A model generated the notes under the pieces. That model saw nothing but the letters and a program-made list of their open reading frames with translations, did not search any database and had not been told where the DNA came from. From Paractinoplanes brasiliensis (GTDB lineage Bacteria; Actinomycetota; Actinomycetes; Mycobacteriales; Micromonosporaceae), in the NCBI RefSeq assembly GCF_004362215.1, contig NZ_SNWR01000001.1, forward strand, positions 2,172,001 to 2,236,000: a stretch of DNA of 64,000 nt, in the 5' to 3' direction. The first letter of the stretch is position 1. Every line of letters starts with the position of its first letter. Both the position numbers and the translations under genes were made by a program. Shown here piece after piece: positions 34,596-43,089 of this stretch.

Positions 34596-35249
34596 CTACC
34601 GGCCGGGTCGCACCAGGCCACGCCGGGTGGCGATCGCGACGGCCTCGAGTTGGCTGTGCGCGCCGAGTTTGGCCAGCACCGCCTTCACATAACCGCGGCA
34701 GGTGTGCAGGCTGATGCCGAGCCGCCGGGCGATGGCCCGCGCGTCGAGCCCGGCCGCCATGAGCTGGAGCACCTCGTCCTCACGGGCGGTGAGCCCGCCG
34801 CCACGCGGGCCGACCACGGGACTGGTGCTGCGCAGCAGCCGCGCGAGGATGTCTGTCGAGACGGTCATCCCGCCGCCGTGCGCCGTGCGCAACGCGTTCA
34901 GCACGTCACCGAGCGCGCCGTTCTTGGAGAGGAAACCGGCCGCCCCGGCCGCCGTGGCCCGCCCGACGAGCGCGGACTCGGCGCTGGCAGTGAGGATCAC
35001 CACACGTGTGTCCGGTTGGCGCACTCGGAGCAGTTCGGCGATCGCGATTCCGTCCGCATCGGACAAATCGGGGTCGAGCAGGATGACGTCGGGACGCAGC
35101 TCGGCGGCCAGCCGCAGAGCTTCCGCTCCGGTGAGCGCGTGCCCCACGTAACGCAGGTCGGGCTGGCCGGCCAGGGCGTGTCCGAGCAGCTCAGCAAACG
35201 TCTGGTGGCCGTCGACGACGAGCACGCTGATCGCATCGCCGTTAGTCAT
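34596..35249 (-). CDS. NarL/LuxR-family response regulator
   Basis: A 217-residue regulator: receiver domain with VILLDPDLSDADG (phosphoacceptor D), T in VVILTASAES, K in FLSKNG; LuxR-type HTH at 150-210 (GLTAREDEVLQLMAAGLDAR, RLGISLHTCRGYVKAVLAKL). The first acidic pair is replaced (VVDGHQT instead of VDDH), so phosphorylation may be altered. No kinase gene is adjacent. It is divergent from the mini-SARP gene at 35470. Confidence 0.9.
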   Translation of the reverse strand: MTNGDAISVLVVDGHQTFAELLGHALAGQPDLRYVGHALTGAEALRLAAELRPDVILLDPDLSDADGIAIAELLRVRQPDTRVVILTASAESALVGRATAAGAAGFLSKNGALGDVLNALRTAHGGGMTVSTDILARLLRSTSPVVGPRGGGLTAREDEVLQLMAAGLDARAIARRLGISLHTCRGYVKAVLAKLGAHSQLEAVAIATRRGLVRPGR

Positions 35250-35469
35250 GCGCCACCTTTCCCCGATCCGACCCGTGGAAGTCTAAGGAGTACCCGCACT
35301 CATCTTTGCCGTACCAACAGGCGGGCGGCGCACCGGCCCGGATCCGATCCGGCGGTACGGCCGATGATCGGATGAGGCCGAGCGGCCGCGATAACCCGTC
35401 TTTCGGATGAGATCACCCCCCGCATTGGGGCTTGCCGGTTTTACTGTCTCACTTGCAGAGTTTCGAAAC

Positions 35470-35946
35470 ATGTTCGACATCCAGCTTTTCGGTCGCGTCG
35501 AGGTCCGGACCAGGGGCGTCCTCCTGGCTGGAACGGATTTCGGCGGCGACCACCCGCGGCGAATCCTGGCGTTGCTCGCCCTGCGAGGCGAAATGTCCAC
35601 CTCGGAGCTGGCCGGCGTGCTGGGAGAAAAGAAGAAGAGTGTCGAAAGCGACATGTCGGTCCTGCGCGACCGCCTGGAGCCCGGCGCGACCCCGGGCGAC
35701 TCGGTGCTACGGCGCCGGGACGGCCGCTGGTCGCTCGACCCCGAGCGGGTCCGCGTCGACGTCGCGCGCTTCGACGAGCTGATCACCGCAGCCCTCGGCC
35801 GGCCCGCCGAGCGCCGGGTCAAGCCGCTGACTGCCGCGTCGTTCGTCGCGTGCCGCCCGCTGCTGGAAGAGGAAGACCTGCCGTGGGCCGCCGAGGCCAG
35901 GGCGGCGTACCGGAGCAAGCTCGAAGATGTGACGCACGCCAATTAG
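35470..35946 (+). CDS. Mini SARP-like regulator (winged helix with short BTAD)
   Basis: A 158-residue protein with the N-terminal winged-helix DNA-binding domain of SARP/AfsR regulators (FDIQLFGRVEVRTRGVLLAG, PRRILALLALRGEMSTSELA, SVESDMSVLRDRLEPG) and only the beginning of a bacterial transcriptional activation domain (DVARFDELITAALGRP, WAAEARAAYRSKLEDV). Normal SARPs are 250 residues or more. ATG 35470 was chosen since the domain starts there. It may be a natural short form or a 3' deletion. Confidence 0.8.
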   Translation: MFDIQLFGRVEVRTRGVLLAGTDFGGDHPRRILALLALRGEMSTSELAGVLGEKKKSVESDMSVLRDRLEPGATPGDSVLRRRDGRWSLDPERVRVDVARFDELITAALGRPAERRVKPLTAASFVACRPLLEEEDLPWAAEARAAYRSKLEDVTHAN

Positions 35947-35982
35947 CGCGCGAGCGGGGCCGCCGCGGCGCAGAATCGCGGC

Positions 35983-36582
35983 GTGCCGCAGCCCACGACC
36001 CACCTCCGTACAGTGCCCCTGGCCCCGGAGATCTCCCTGCACCTGGCGGCCGATTCCGCCGGGTTGTTCGACTCGGCCGGCGGCGAGTTCCGCAGCGACG
36101 AGCCGCCGCCGTTCTGGGCCTTCGTCTGGGCGGGCGGCCAGGCCCTCGCCCGATTCCTGCTCGACCGTCCCGAGACGGTCGCCGGCCGTCGCGTCCTCGA
36201 TCTGGCCACCGGCAGCGGCATCGCCGCGATTGCCGCCGCCAAGGCCGGCGCGGCCGAGGTCGCCGCAAGCGACGTCGACCCGCGGGCGGTGGCCCAGGCC
36301 GTCCGCAACGCCGAGGCCAACGGGGTCACGCTGAGTGACTCGATCGACCGGCCGCAGGTGCTGCTGGCCGGCGACGTCTTCTACAGCCCCACCGTGGCCG
36401 CCGAGATGACCCAGCGCCTGCGCGCCGCCCGCCGCGACGCGGCCGAGGTCCTGGTCGGCGACCCGGGACGCGGGTACTTCCCCGATCGCCTCTTCGAGCG
36501 GATCGCCGAGTATGCCGTGCCTGTTCCCGCCGCCCTCGAGGAAGCCGAGACGCTCGTCACAGGAGTCTGGCGCATGCGTTAA
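35983..36582 (+). CDS. Class I SAM-dependent methyltransferase (protein-lysine type)
   Basis: A 199-residue methyltransferase resembling the Nnt1/ETFB-lysine methyltransferase group: PPPFWAFVWAGGQALARFLL, SAM-motif VLDLATGSGIAAIAAAKAGA, AASDVDPRAVAQAVRNAEAN, and the post-motif LLAGDVFYSPTVAAEM. The substrate is probably a protein, but this is by family only. The GTG start at 35983 is 36 bp past the mini-SARP gene. Confidence 0.85.
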   Translation: MPQPTTHLRTVPLAPEISLHLAADSAGLFDSAGGEFRSDEPPPFWAFVWAGGQALARFLLDRPETVAGRRVLDLATGSGIAAIAAAKAGAAEVAASDVDPRAVAQAVRNAEANGVTLSDSIDRPQVLLAGDVFYSPTVAAEMTQRLRAARRDAAEVLVGDPGRGYFPDRLFERIAEYAVPVPAALEEAETLVTGVWRMR

Positions 36583-36593
36583 TGCTTTCACCA

Positions 36594-36625
36594 CCTAAAC
36601 AGTTGTATTGTGCACGCATTCTTCA
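36594..36625. promoter_or_regulatory. Probable MarR promoter/operator region
   Basis: A locally AT-rich stretch with TTGTATTGTGCAC, like MarR operators (TTG(C/T)A...TGCA(A/C)), lies 23-54 bp upstream of the GTG start of the MarR gene. It is the only promoter-like DNA before the MarR-MFS pair and would allow autoregulation. Confidence 0.4.
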
Positions 36626-36647
36626 TCGGCTCACGGAGCGGCGGATC

Positions 36648-37118
36648 GTGCAGGACCACGACGTTCAGGACACCATCCCGCGGTTGGCGGACGAACTTAT
36701 GCGGTTCGCCCGCGTCGTCGCGCGGGCCAAGAGCATGCTGAACCTCGGAGATCTCGGCGCCGATTTCTCCGCGCTGATGCTGCTGTTCCCGCTGCGGTTC
36801 CGAGGTCCGCTCCGGGCCACCGATCTCGCCGAGATCAAACAGGCCGACCCGTCCACGGTCAGCCGTCAGGTGGCCCAGCTGGTCAAGGCCGGTCTGGCCC
36901 GGCGCGAGGCCGACCCGGTCGACGGCCGCGCCTCGCGGATCGCGATCACCGAGGCCGGCCTGGCCGCCGTCGAGCGGATGCAACAGGCCCGGCAGAGCTG
37001 GCTGCGCGAGGCGCTCGCCGACTGGCCGGCCGACCGGATCGCCACCTTCGTCGGCCTCTTCGCAGAATTCAACACTTCGGTCGAGGCTCAACTCGCCACA
37101 CCACGGGAGAACGCGTGA
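36648..37118 (+). CDS. MarR-family transcriptional regulator
   Basis: A 156-residue winged-helix repressor (SALMLLFPLRFRGPLRATDL, QADPSTVSRQVAQLVKAGLA, RREADPVDGRASRIAITEAG). GTG 36648 is preferred over ATG 36582 because the upstream stretch holds an operator-like sequence and does not look coding. It overlaps the downstream MFS gene by four bases (GTGA), so it probably represses that pump until a drug binds. Confidence 0.92.
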   Translation: MQDHDVQDTIPRLADELMRFARVVARAKSMLNLGDLGADFSALMLLFPLRFRGPLRATDLAEIKQADPSTVSRQVAQLVKAGLARREADPVDGRASRIAITEAGLAAVERMQQARQSWLREALADWPADRIATFVGLFAEFNTSVEAQLATPRENA

Positions 37119-38842
37119 GCACCTCCAACCCCGCAGCACCGCCCGCGAAGGCGTCACTGGAATTCACCCACCGCCAGATCCTGACGATTCTGGGCGGTCT
37201 CATGATGGGTATGTTCCTGGCCGCCCTCGACCAGACGATCATGGCGACGGCCACCCGCACCATCGCGGACGACCTCAACGGCTTCAACATTCAGGCCTGG
37301 GCCACGACGGCCTTCCTCATCACGTCGACGATCTCCACGCCGCTCTACGGCAAGCTCTCCGACATCTACGGCCGCCGTCCGTTCTTCCTGTTCGCGATCG
37401 GCATCTTCGTCGTCGGCTCGTTCCTCTGCGGCCTCTCGCAGAACATGTACGAGCTGGCCGCCTTCCGGGCCATCCAGGGCATCGGCGCCGGGGGTCTGAT
37501 GTCGCTGGCGCTGGCCATCATCGGTGACATCGTGCCGCCCCGCGAGCGTGCCAAGTACCAGGGCTACTTCCTGGCCGTCTTCGGCACCGCCAGCGTGCTC
37601 GGCCCGATCCTGGGCGGCTTCTTCGCCGGCGCCGACAACATCCTGTGGGTCGACGGCTGGCGCTGGGTGTTCTACCTCAACGTCCCGATCGGCATCGCCG
37701 CCATGGCCGTCGTCGCCCGCGTGCTGCACCTGCCGCACCAGCGCGTCGACCACCGCATCGACTGGCCCGGCGCGGTCGCCCTCATCGTGGGCCTGGTGCC
37801 CTTGCTGACCATCGCCGAGCAGGGCCGTGCCTGGGGCTGGGACTCGCCGCGCGCGATCGCCTGCTACGCCATCGGCGCGATCGGCCTCGTCGCTTTCGTG
37901 TTCGCCGAACGGGCGTACGGGGATGAAGCTCTTCTGCCTCTCCGCCTCTTCCGCAACCGCACCATCAGCGTCGGCGCCACCTCGAGCACGATCCTCGGCA
38001 TGGCGATGTTCGGCGGCCTCATGACCGTGCCGCTGTACCTGCAGATCGTGAAGGGCTCCTCGGCCACCATGGCGGGCCTGCAGATGATCCCGTTCGTGGT
38101 CGGCATCATGTCCGGCTCGATCATCTCGGGCCAGCTGATCGCCCGCACCGGCCGCTACCGCATCTTCCCCATCATCGGCAGCGCGCTGATGGTGGCGGCG
38201 CTCGGCCTGTTCGCCACCGTCGGCGCCGACACCCCGCTCTGGCGCGTCATGCTGATCATGGTGCTGATGGGCCTCGGCCTGGGCGGCAACATGCAGCCGA
38301 TGATCACCGCCGTGCAGAACGCTGTCTCCCCGCGCGAGATCGGCGTCGCCACCAGCTCGGTCGCGTTCTTCCGCTCGATGGGCGGCACGCTCGGCACCGC
38401 GATCTTCCTCTCGGTCCTGTTCAACGTGCTCCCCGGCAAGATCCAGTCGGCCTTCCAGACCGCGCAGGGCAGCGGAGAGTTCCAGCGTTCCCTGCAGGAG
38501 AACCCGGCCCAGGCCCAGCTGCTCCAACGGGCCACCGGTGGCGGCGAGCTCGACGACACGTCATGGCTCAGCCGGCTCTCCGACGTCGTCGCCCACCCCT
38601 TCAAGGTCGGTTTCGCCGACGGCATCCAGGTCGTCTTCCTGCTGGCCCTCGCCGTCATGATCGTCGGCCTGATCGTGGTGCTGTTCCTCCCCGAGATCCC
38701 GCTCAGCCTCCGCTCGGCCCAGCAGCAACGAGCCGACGACGCCCTGGCCGCCGAGAACAGCATGGGAGTGCCGGGCGAGGTCGGTGCGGGTCCGCTCCCC
38801 GTCGACATCGAAGAACCCCTCCCCACCACCAAGGACAAGTGA
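37115..38842 (+). CDS. MFS drug efflux transporter, DHA2 (14-TM, EmrB/QacA)
   Basis: A 575-residue transporter: motif A (GKLSDIYGRRPFF), motif C-like GTASVLGPILGGFFAG, and the DHA2 start LGGLMMGMFLAALDQTIMAT. About 14 membrane helices, then a hydrophilic ~50-residue tail. A 70-residue insertion (LPGKIQSAFQTAQGSGEFQR...) precedes the last helix, as in many actinobacterial DHA2 pumps. Co-transcribed with the MarR repressor. Proton-driven export of lipophilic compounds is expected. Confidence 0.93.
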   Translation: MSTSNPAAPPAKASLEFTHRQILTILGGLMMGMFLAALDQTIMATATRTIADDLNGFNIQAWATTAFLITSTISTPLYGKLSDIYGRRPFFLFAIGIFVVGSFLCGLSQNMYELAAFRAIQGIGAGGLMSLALAIIGDIVPPRERAKYQGYFLAVFGTASVLGPILGGFFAGADNILWVDGWRWVFYLNVPIGIAAMAVVARVLHLPHQRVDHRIDWPGAVALIVGLVPLLTIAEQGRAWGWDSPRAIACYAIGAIGLVAFVFAERAYGDEALLPLRLFRNRTISVGATSSTILGMAMFGGLMTVPLYLQIVKGSSATMAGLQMIPFVVGIMSGSIISGQLIARTGRYRIFPIIGSALMVAALGLFATVGADTPLWRVMLIMVLMGLGLGGNMQPMITAVQNAVSPREIGVATSSVAFFRSMGGTLGTAIFLSVLFNVLPGKIQSAFQTAQGSGEFQRSLQENPAQAQLLQRATGGGELDDTSWLSRLSDVVAHPFKVGFADGIQVVFLLALAVMIVGLIVVLFLPEIPLSLRSAQQQRADDALAAENSMGVPGEVGAGPLPVDIEEPLPTTKDK

Positions 38843-38936
38843 CAAGTTCCGCTTCGCCGACCGCCTGCGCCCTCTTCCCGGCGCAGGCGTTCGCCTTTCC
38901 ACGGGCTCGACAAGCGTGGGGCGCTAGTTTTGCGAC

Positions 38937-39254
38937 ATGGCTGTTGTGAAGATCAACGCGATTGACGTCCCCGAGGGTGGCGGCGCCGAGCTGGAGCAGC
39001 GGTTCGCCGCGCGCAAGGGCATGGTGGAGCAGGCGCCGGGTTTCGAGGCCTTCGAGCTGTTGCGGCCGGTGGCCGGCGAGACGCGCTACTTCGTCTACAC
39101 CCGCTGGGAGTCCGAGGAGGCGTTCCAGGCCTGGTCCAGCGGCGGCAGCCGGGCCGCCCACGCCGGTGAGGGGCAGCGGGCCCGGCCGACCGGCGCGAGT
39201 GCGAGCCTGCTCGAGTTCGAGGTGATCCAACACGTCGACAAGCCCGCCGGCTGA
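38937..39254 (+). CDS. Heme-degrading-type (IsdG/MhuD-like) monooxygenase
   Basis: A 105-residue dimeric alpha/beta-barrel (ABM domain) protein: KINAIDVPEGGGAELEQRFA, then FEAFELLRPVAGETRYFVYT, RWESEEAFQAW. The Asn at residue 7, Trp and His (RAAHAG) match the N-W-H triad of IsdG-type heme oxygenases, so heme breakdown for iron is likely. It stands alone. Confidence 0.85.
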   Translation: MAVVKINAIDVPEGGGAELEQRFAARKGMVEQAPGFEAFELLRPVAGETRYFVYTRWESEEAFQAWSSGGSRAAHAGEGQRARPTGASASLLEFEVIQHVDKPAG

Positions 39255-39352
39255 CCGTCGCCGAGCGGCGCCGAGCCGCCGGTCGCGCCCTCGGTACAGC
39301 CGTGGCAGCGCTCGAACCCTCACTCCGGTACAGCTGTGGCGGCTTGTGCGGG

Positions 39353-40315
39353 TCAGGCGTTGCGGGCGGCCACGGCGATCAGGCGGTCGGCGACGGCGCG
39401 GCGGTCCAGGCCGAGGCGCTGGGCGGTGTCGCGCAGGACGGCGTAGGCCTCCTGCACACCGCAGCCACGCTGAGCGATGATCACGCCGATGGCGCGGTCG
39501 ACCGCGGCGCCGGAGCTGAGGGCGTCTCGGCGGCGTAGCTCGTCGAGCAGCAGTTCGGCCTGGCCGGCCAGGGCCATCGCGGTGACGAGCTGGTCGGCGC
39601 CGGGCGTCTCGGTGGTGTCGAAATACAGGCTGAGGGCGCCCACCTCGGCGCGGGGCAGGTCGAGGGGCAGCGCGGCCACGGCGTGCACGTCCTCGGTGCG
39701 GGCGGCTTCGGCCAGGTCGGGCCAGCGCGCATCCGTAACCAGGTCGGCAAGGGTGATCATCGAGCGCGTCCGGGCGGCCTCCAGGCCCGGGCCGGTCGTG
39801 CCGGCGGTGTACTGGATCTCGTCGACCGCGGCGCCGGCGGGGCCGTGACCCACGTGGGTCAGCGGGCCGCCCTCGCCGATCAGCACGATCGAGCACCGGA
39901 CGGCGCCGGGGACAGCGCCCGCGGTGAAGGCGGCCAAGCGCTCCAGCGCCTGGGTGAACGTGTCGGCGGCGAGCAGACCGGCGGTGAGCTCGTGCAGCAA
40001 GCCCGCCAGCTCCACCGGATGCGGACCGCCCGTCCCAGCCGCACGCGACCCGTCCGGCGCACCCACGTCCGACCCACCGGACGCGGACACAGACGGCCCA
40101 CCGGAGGCACCCACATGCGAGGCGCCGGGCGCACCCACATGCGAGCCACCTGGCCCGCCACCGGGCGCACCCACACGCGAGCCACCTGGCCCGCCACCGG
40201 GCGCACCCACACGCGAGCCACCTGGCCCGCCACCGGGCGCACCCACACGCGAGCCACCTGGCCCGCCACCGGGCGCACCCGGGAGTGGGCCGTCGGTGAC
40301 AGCCTTGCGAGGCAT
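39353..40315 (-). CDS. GAF-ANTAR RNA-binding regulator with N-terminal tandem repeats
   Basis: A GAF sensor domain (about FTQALERLAAFTAGAVPGAV through ALSLYFDTTETPGADQLVTA) is followed by a C-terminal ANTAR domain (VDRAIGVIIAQRGCGVQEAY, AVADRLIAVAA), which binds paired RNA hairpins to stop transcription termination. The N-terminal ~100 residues are Gly/Pro/Ala-rich, with four 12-residue repeats GAPGGGPGGSRV encoded by a 36-bp tandem repeat. ATG 40315 is taken as start; a GTG at 40426 would add 37 basic residues. Confidence 0.82.
   Translation of the reverse strand: MPRKAVTDGPLPGAPGGGPGGSRVGAPGGGPGGSRVGAPGGGPGGSRVGAPGGGPGGSHVGAPGASHVGASGGPSVSASGGSDVGAPDGSRAAGTGGPHPVELAGLLHELTAGLLAADTFTQALERLAAFTAGAVPGAVRCSIVLIGEGGPLTHVGHGPAGAAVDEIQYTAGTTGPGLEAARTRSMITLADLVTDARWPDLAEAARTEDVHAVAALPLDLPRAEVGALSLYFDTTETPGADQLVTAMALAGQAELLLDELRRRDALSSGAAVDRAIGVIIAQRGCGVQEAYAVLRDTAQRLGLDRRAVADRLIAVAARNA
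40127..40280. repeat. 36-bp tandem repeat (4.3 copies) in the GAF-ANTAR gene
   Basis: Units start at 40127, 40163, 40199 and 40235, with a 10-base partial copy at 40271. Copies two to four are identical; the first differs by one base (CATGCG for CACGCG). Each unit encodes 12 residues of the disordered N-terminus. There are no spacers, so it is not CRISPR. Confidence 0.92.
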
Positions 40316-40441
40316 GCGGGTTCGGCGCGAGCGGGTCACCACACGGGCGGGACCACGGACGCGGGACGAAACCCGGCGATATGGGGCAGGCACGCGGGGG
40401 ATCCTGCCATGACCATCGACGATCACGTAAGTCTTGTGCCC

Positions 40442-40645
40442 CTACCGGGTGGTTTCCCCGGTTGCGGCCGCCTGGTCCGAACGGCGGCCTTCGAGGAAAG
40501 TGTCGGGCGCGGCTCCGGGGTTGTCCTCGCGCTCGTCGGACTCGGCGAGGATCGCCTCGGCCTGGGCACGCGGGTTCTCGCTGCCGGCCGCGAGCTCCTC
40601 GGGGAGGAGTTCGGCGGCCCGCTGTCCGATCCGGTCATCCGTCAT
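40442..40645 (-). CDS. Small acidic hypothetical protein
   Basis: A 67-residue protein (MTDDRIGQRAAELLPEELAA...) rich in Glu, Asp and Ala, probably helical (RAQAEAILAESDEREDNPGA). It resembles short actinobacterial proteins of unknown role found near stress genes. Codon bias is good. The 300 bp to its right (40646-40964) hold no convincing gene. Confidence 0.65.
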   Translation of the reverse strand: MTDDRIGQRAAELLPEELAAGSENPRAQAEAILAESDEREDNPGAAPDTFLEGRRSDQAAATGETTR

Positions 40646-40964
40646 GGCGGATCGACTACCCGTCGTGACATGACAGAAACACCGGGCGGAGAGGGCCTGG
40701 GCAGGTAACCATGGGGTGAAAGGGAACGCCGCCCCCGGGCTGGACCCGAAGGCGGCGCAGATGTCGGTGTGCAGGTCGCCTCGCGGCGAGTGGCTCAACA
40801 CGGCTCCAGCCGGACGGTATTCCGTGAAGGCAATGGGTGAGGCCCGGGGACACTGGGCACACCGACATCTGTCATCAACGGTCGGCCCCCACCCATGATT
40901 CCGTTAGCGAATGTGACGCCGACCACAGCGTTTCGGCGACCGCGTGGAGGGTAGCCCGGAGTCC

Positions 40965-41165
40965 GTGACCGACGAGATTCGCGAGCTGGACGCGTTCCTG
41001 GACGACGCCTACGACGGGCAGGAGCGGTTGAGCAGCGCCGACCTGCAGCGACGGGCGATCGCGGCCGACCTTCCGGCCCTGGCCCTGACCCGGGTCGACG
41101 CGCTGCCGGAGGGCGAGTACGCCCAGGACGAGGCGGCCGAGGCGCTACGGGCCCTGGAGATCTGA
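40965..41165 (+). CDS. Small acidic hypothetical protein
   Basis: A 66-residue protein (VTDEIRELDAFLDDAYDGQE, ALTRVDALPEGEYAQDEAAE), acidic and helical, with a DUF2795-like feel. GTG 40965 is preceded by GGAG; GTG 40944 is an alternative. It is 17 bp before the next small gene and probably co-transcribed. Confidence 0.6.
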   Translation: MTDEIRELDAFLDDAYDGQERLSSADLQRRAIAADLPALALTRVDALPEGEYAQDEAAEALRALEI

Positions 41166-41182
41166 CGAAAGAGGAGGCCGGG

Positions 41183-41338
41183 ATGGAGCCGATCGGCGAC
41201 CCGGACGAGCAGGAGGACTTCGCCGGCGAGCACGCCACCACGACCGTCGACGACGACGTCACCGCCGGCCAGGACGACCACGCCGAGCCCGAGAGCCCCG
41301 AGGGCTGGGCCGGCCTGGAGAAGGACGGCCCACCCTGA
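41183..41338 (+). CDS. Micro-protein (51 aa), acidic
   Basis: A 51-residue, strongly acidic protein (MEPIGDPDEQEDFAGEHATT, ending GWAGLEKDGPP) starting at ATG 41183 with GAGGAGG upstream. RBS quality, codon bias and position right after another small acidic gene support it. Function unknown. Confidence 0.6.
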   Translation: MEPIGDPDEQEDFAGEHATTTVDDDVTAGQDDHAEPESPEGWAGLEKDGPP

Positions 41339-41373
41339 CGGGAGACGGCCCGGGCAGTGAGGAGAGCCCGGGC

Positions 41374-41898
41374 CTAGTCCCCCTCGGCGGCGCGCTTGGC
41401 CACGTCGTAGCCCAGCTGCAGGAAGTCGGAGACCGCCGTGGCCGTCAGCGTGACCGCGGCCAGCCGGGTCAGCCGCGGCGCCAGCACGAGCCCGCCGGTC
41501 AGTCCCGTGGCGACCCACACGGCCAGACAGAACGGGCAGGTCACCAGCTCGCCGATCCCGTGCTTGACCGAGCTCTCGTGGTGGCGGACCTCCTCGTTGA
41601 GCTCGGCGGCCCCGGCCGGCTCGGTGTACCGCGTGAAGGGCGCCCGCAGCGGGCTGGTCACCGAGTCCTTCGCCAGCAGCCGGCTCAGCTTGTGGGTGGC
41701 CAGCGACAGCAGCACCACGTCGGCGGTGGAGGGACGGGTCGGTACGGCCTTGCCGGTGACCTTGGCCGCGACGGCGAGTGAGGCGGCCAGCGTTCCGAAG
41801 GCACCCATCGCGACGGCGTAGCCACCCAGCGGGCGGTGCTCGTGCGGGGCGTAGGACTGCCCGACGCGCGACATCCGGGCGCGCAGCGACTGCATCAA
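41374..41898 (-). CDS. DUF1360 membrane protein
   Basis: A 174-residue membrane protein of the DUF1360 family: two N-terminal helices (AVAMGAFGTLAASLAVAAKV, STADVVLLSLATHKLSRLLA), the conserved KDSVTSPLRAPFTRY loop, and TCPFCLAVWVATGLTGGLVL with its CxxC. The family is found in spore-forming Gram-positives (sporulation protein YjcZ-like context) and has no known activity. Confidence 0.87.
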   Translation of the reverse strand: MMQSLRARMSRVGQSYAPHEHRPLGGYAVAMGAFGTLAASLAVAAKVTGKAVPTRPSTADVVLLSLATHKLSRLLAKDSVTSPLRAPFTRYTEPAGAAELNEEVRHHESSVKHGIGELVTCPFCLAVWVATGLTGGLVLAPRLTRLAAVTLTATAVSDFLQLGYDVAKRAAEGD

Positions 41899-41906
41899 GG
41901 GAACCC

Positions 41907-42146
41907 CTAAAAGTCCTGAGTGAGCCGGTCGGGGTCGACCTCCCGGCTGGGATAGCGGGTGATGTACTCGGTCTCGAGCTCGGCGGTCCGCTTGAAGTGG
42001 TTGCTCAGCGCCGCGTCCGGGCCGTGACGCAGGGTGGCCAGGCGGGTGCGGTAGAGGCTGGCTAGCTCGCGGAACAGGTCGTCGTCGCCGAAGGTGGCCG
42101 GATCAATGCCGGTCTCCATCAGCGGAGCGTCACCTGCGTCGGTCAT
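41907..42146 (-). CDS. DUF6158-like small protein
   Basis: A 79-residue protein (GIDPATFGDDDLFRELASLY, RTRLATLRHGPDAALSNHFK, ELETEYITRYPSRE). The DLxRELxxLYxTRxxTxxHG pattern is that of small actinobacterial DUF6158 proteins. Only 8 bp precede the DUF1360 gene, so they form one operon. Function unknown. Confidence 0.78.
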   Translation of the reverse strand: MTDAGDAPLMETGIDPATFGDDDLFRELASLYRTRLATLRHGPDAALSNHFKRTAELETEYITRYPSREVDPDRLTQDF

Positions 42147-42235
42147 GGTGCACCTCCGGTCGGAACGGGCCTCAGCGTCCTACCGAGATGCCCGTGCCGA
42201 CGGTCAGCAAACCCCCGCCGGTACGCTTGGTGGCC

Positions 42236-42643
42236 ATGAAGGGCCTGTGGACCCCGGCGTGGATCGCCCGCCACGTCCTGGCACTGGTTCTCGCCTCGGG
42301 CTGCCTGGTGCTGGGCTGGTGGCAGTTCAGCCGTGCGCAGGAGGGCAACTCGATCAGCTGGGGTTACATGTTCGAGTGGCCGGTGTTCGCGGCCTTCGTC
42401 GTGTTCCTCTGGTGGCGCGAGGTCCAGCTCGCCCGCAAGAAGGGCCGCCTCGTGAAGGCCGAGGAGCCGCAGGCTGCCGCGGGCGAAAGGCTCCCAGGTT
42501 CGGCTGTTACCGTCGGCCGGCCGGTACGCGTGGCCACTCAGTCCTCCACGCCGGAGGACGACCCCGAGCTCACCGCGTACAACGACTATCTCGCCTGGCT
42601 GAACGCCACCCCCGGCGCCCGCCCGAGCGACTATCCCGGATAG
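42236..42643 (+). CDS. Membrane protein, paired with DUF3817 gene
   Basis: A 135-residue protein with two membrane helices (HVLALVLASGCLVLGWWQFS and SWGYMFEWPVFAAFVVFLWW) and a cytoplasmic tail ending DDPELTAYNDYLAWLNATPG. This protein and the DUF3817 gene 13 bp downstream form a conserved actinobacterial pair of unknown function. ATG 42236. Confidence 0.8.
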   Translation: MKGLWTPAWIARHVLALVLASGCLVLGWWQFSRAQEGNSISWGYMFEWPVFAAFVVFLWWREVQLARKKGRLVKAEEPQAAAGERLPGSAVTVGRPVRVATQSSTPEDDPELTAYNDYLAWLNATPGARPSDYPG

Positions 42644-42656
42644 GAAAAGAACGATC

Positions 42657-42977
42657 GTGAAGGGTGCCCTGACCCGTTATCGGATCATCGCGTGGATCGT
42701 CGGCGTGGTCCTGGTCGCGCTCGTCGTGGTGGGCATGCCGCTGAAGTATCTGGGCGACGACCCGGTCGTCGTCGAGGCGGTCGGCCCCGCGCACGGTTTC
42801 CTGTTCATGGTCTATCTGGTGGCGACGTTCGACCTGTCCCGCCGTGCGCATTGGGCGTTCGGCCGGATGCTGCTGGTGATGCTCTCGGGCACTGTCCCGT
42901 TCCTGTCGTTCTGGGCCGAGCGTAAAGTGAGCCGGGAATGGGTGCCGGCCGAGGAGCCGGCGAAAAGTCCAGTTTGA
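42657..42977 (+). CDS. DUF3817 membrane protein
   Basis: A 106-residue protein with three membrane helices (IIAWIVGVVLVALVVVGMPL, HGFLFMVYLVATFDLSRRAH, MLLVMLSGTVPFLSFWAERK). The VEAVGPAHGFLFMVYL segment and final FWAERKV are the DUF3817 signature. GTG 42657 follows AGGAAAAG. Function unknown. Confidence 0.88.
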   Translation: MKGALTRYRIIAWIVGVVLVALVVVGMPLKYLGDDPVVVEAVGPAHGFLFMVYLVATFDLSRRAHWAFGRMLLVMLSGTVPFLSFWAERKVSREWVPAEEPAKSPV

Positions 42978-43089
42978 CAGCCGAGTTCGACGCATTGCTT
43001 CCGTCGAATTACTAGCTGCTATCGGGATCATTCACGCAAAGCGGTCCATTGTCTTAAATCACTCTGTGACCCCTTGCATTTGAATCTTT

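Noticed and set aside
40127..40280. Possible CRISPR array with 36-bp repeats
   Set aside because: The 36-bp units are directly adjacent with no spacers and encode in-frame GAPGGGPGGSRV repeats of the GAF-ANTAR protein.
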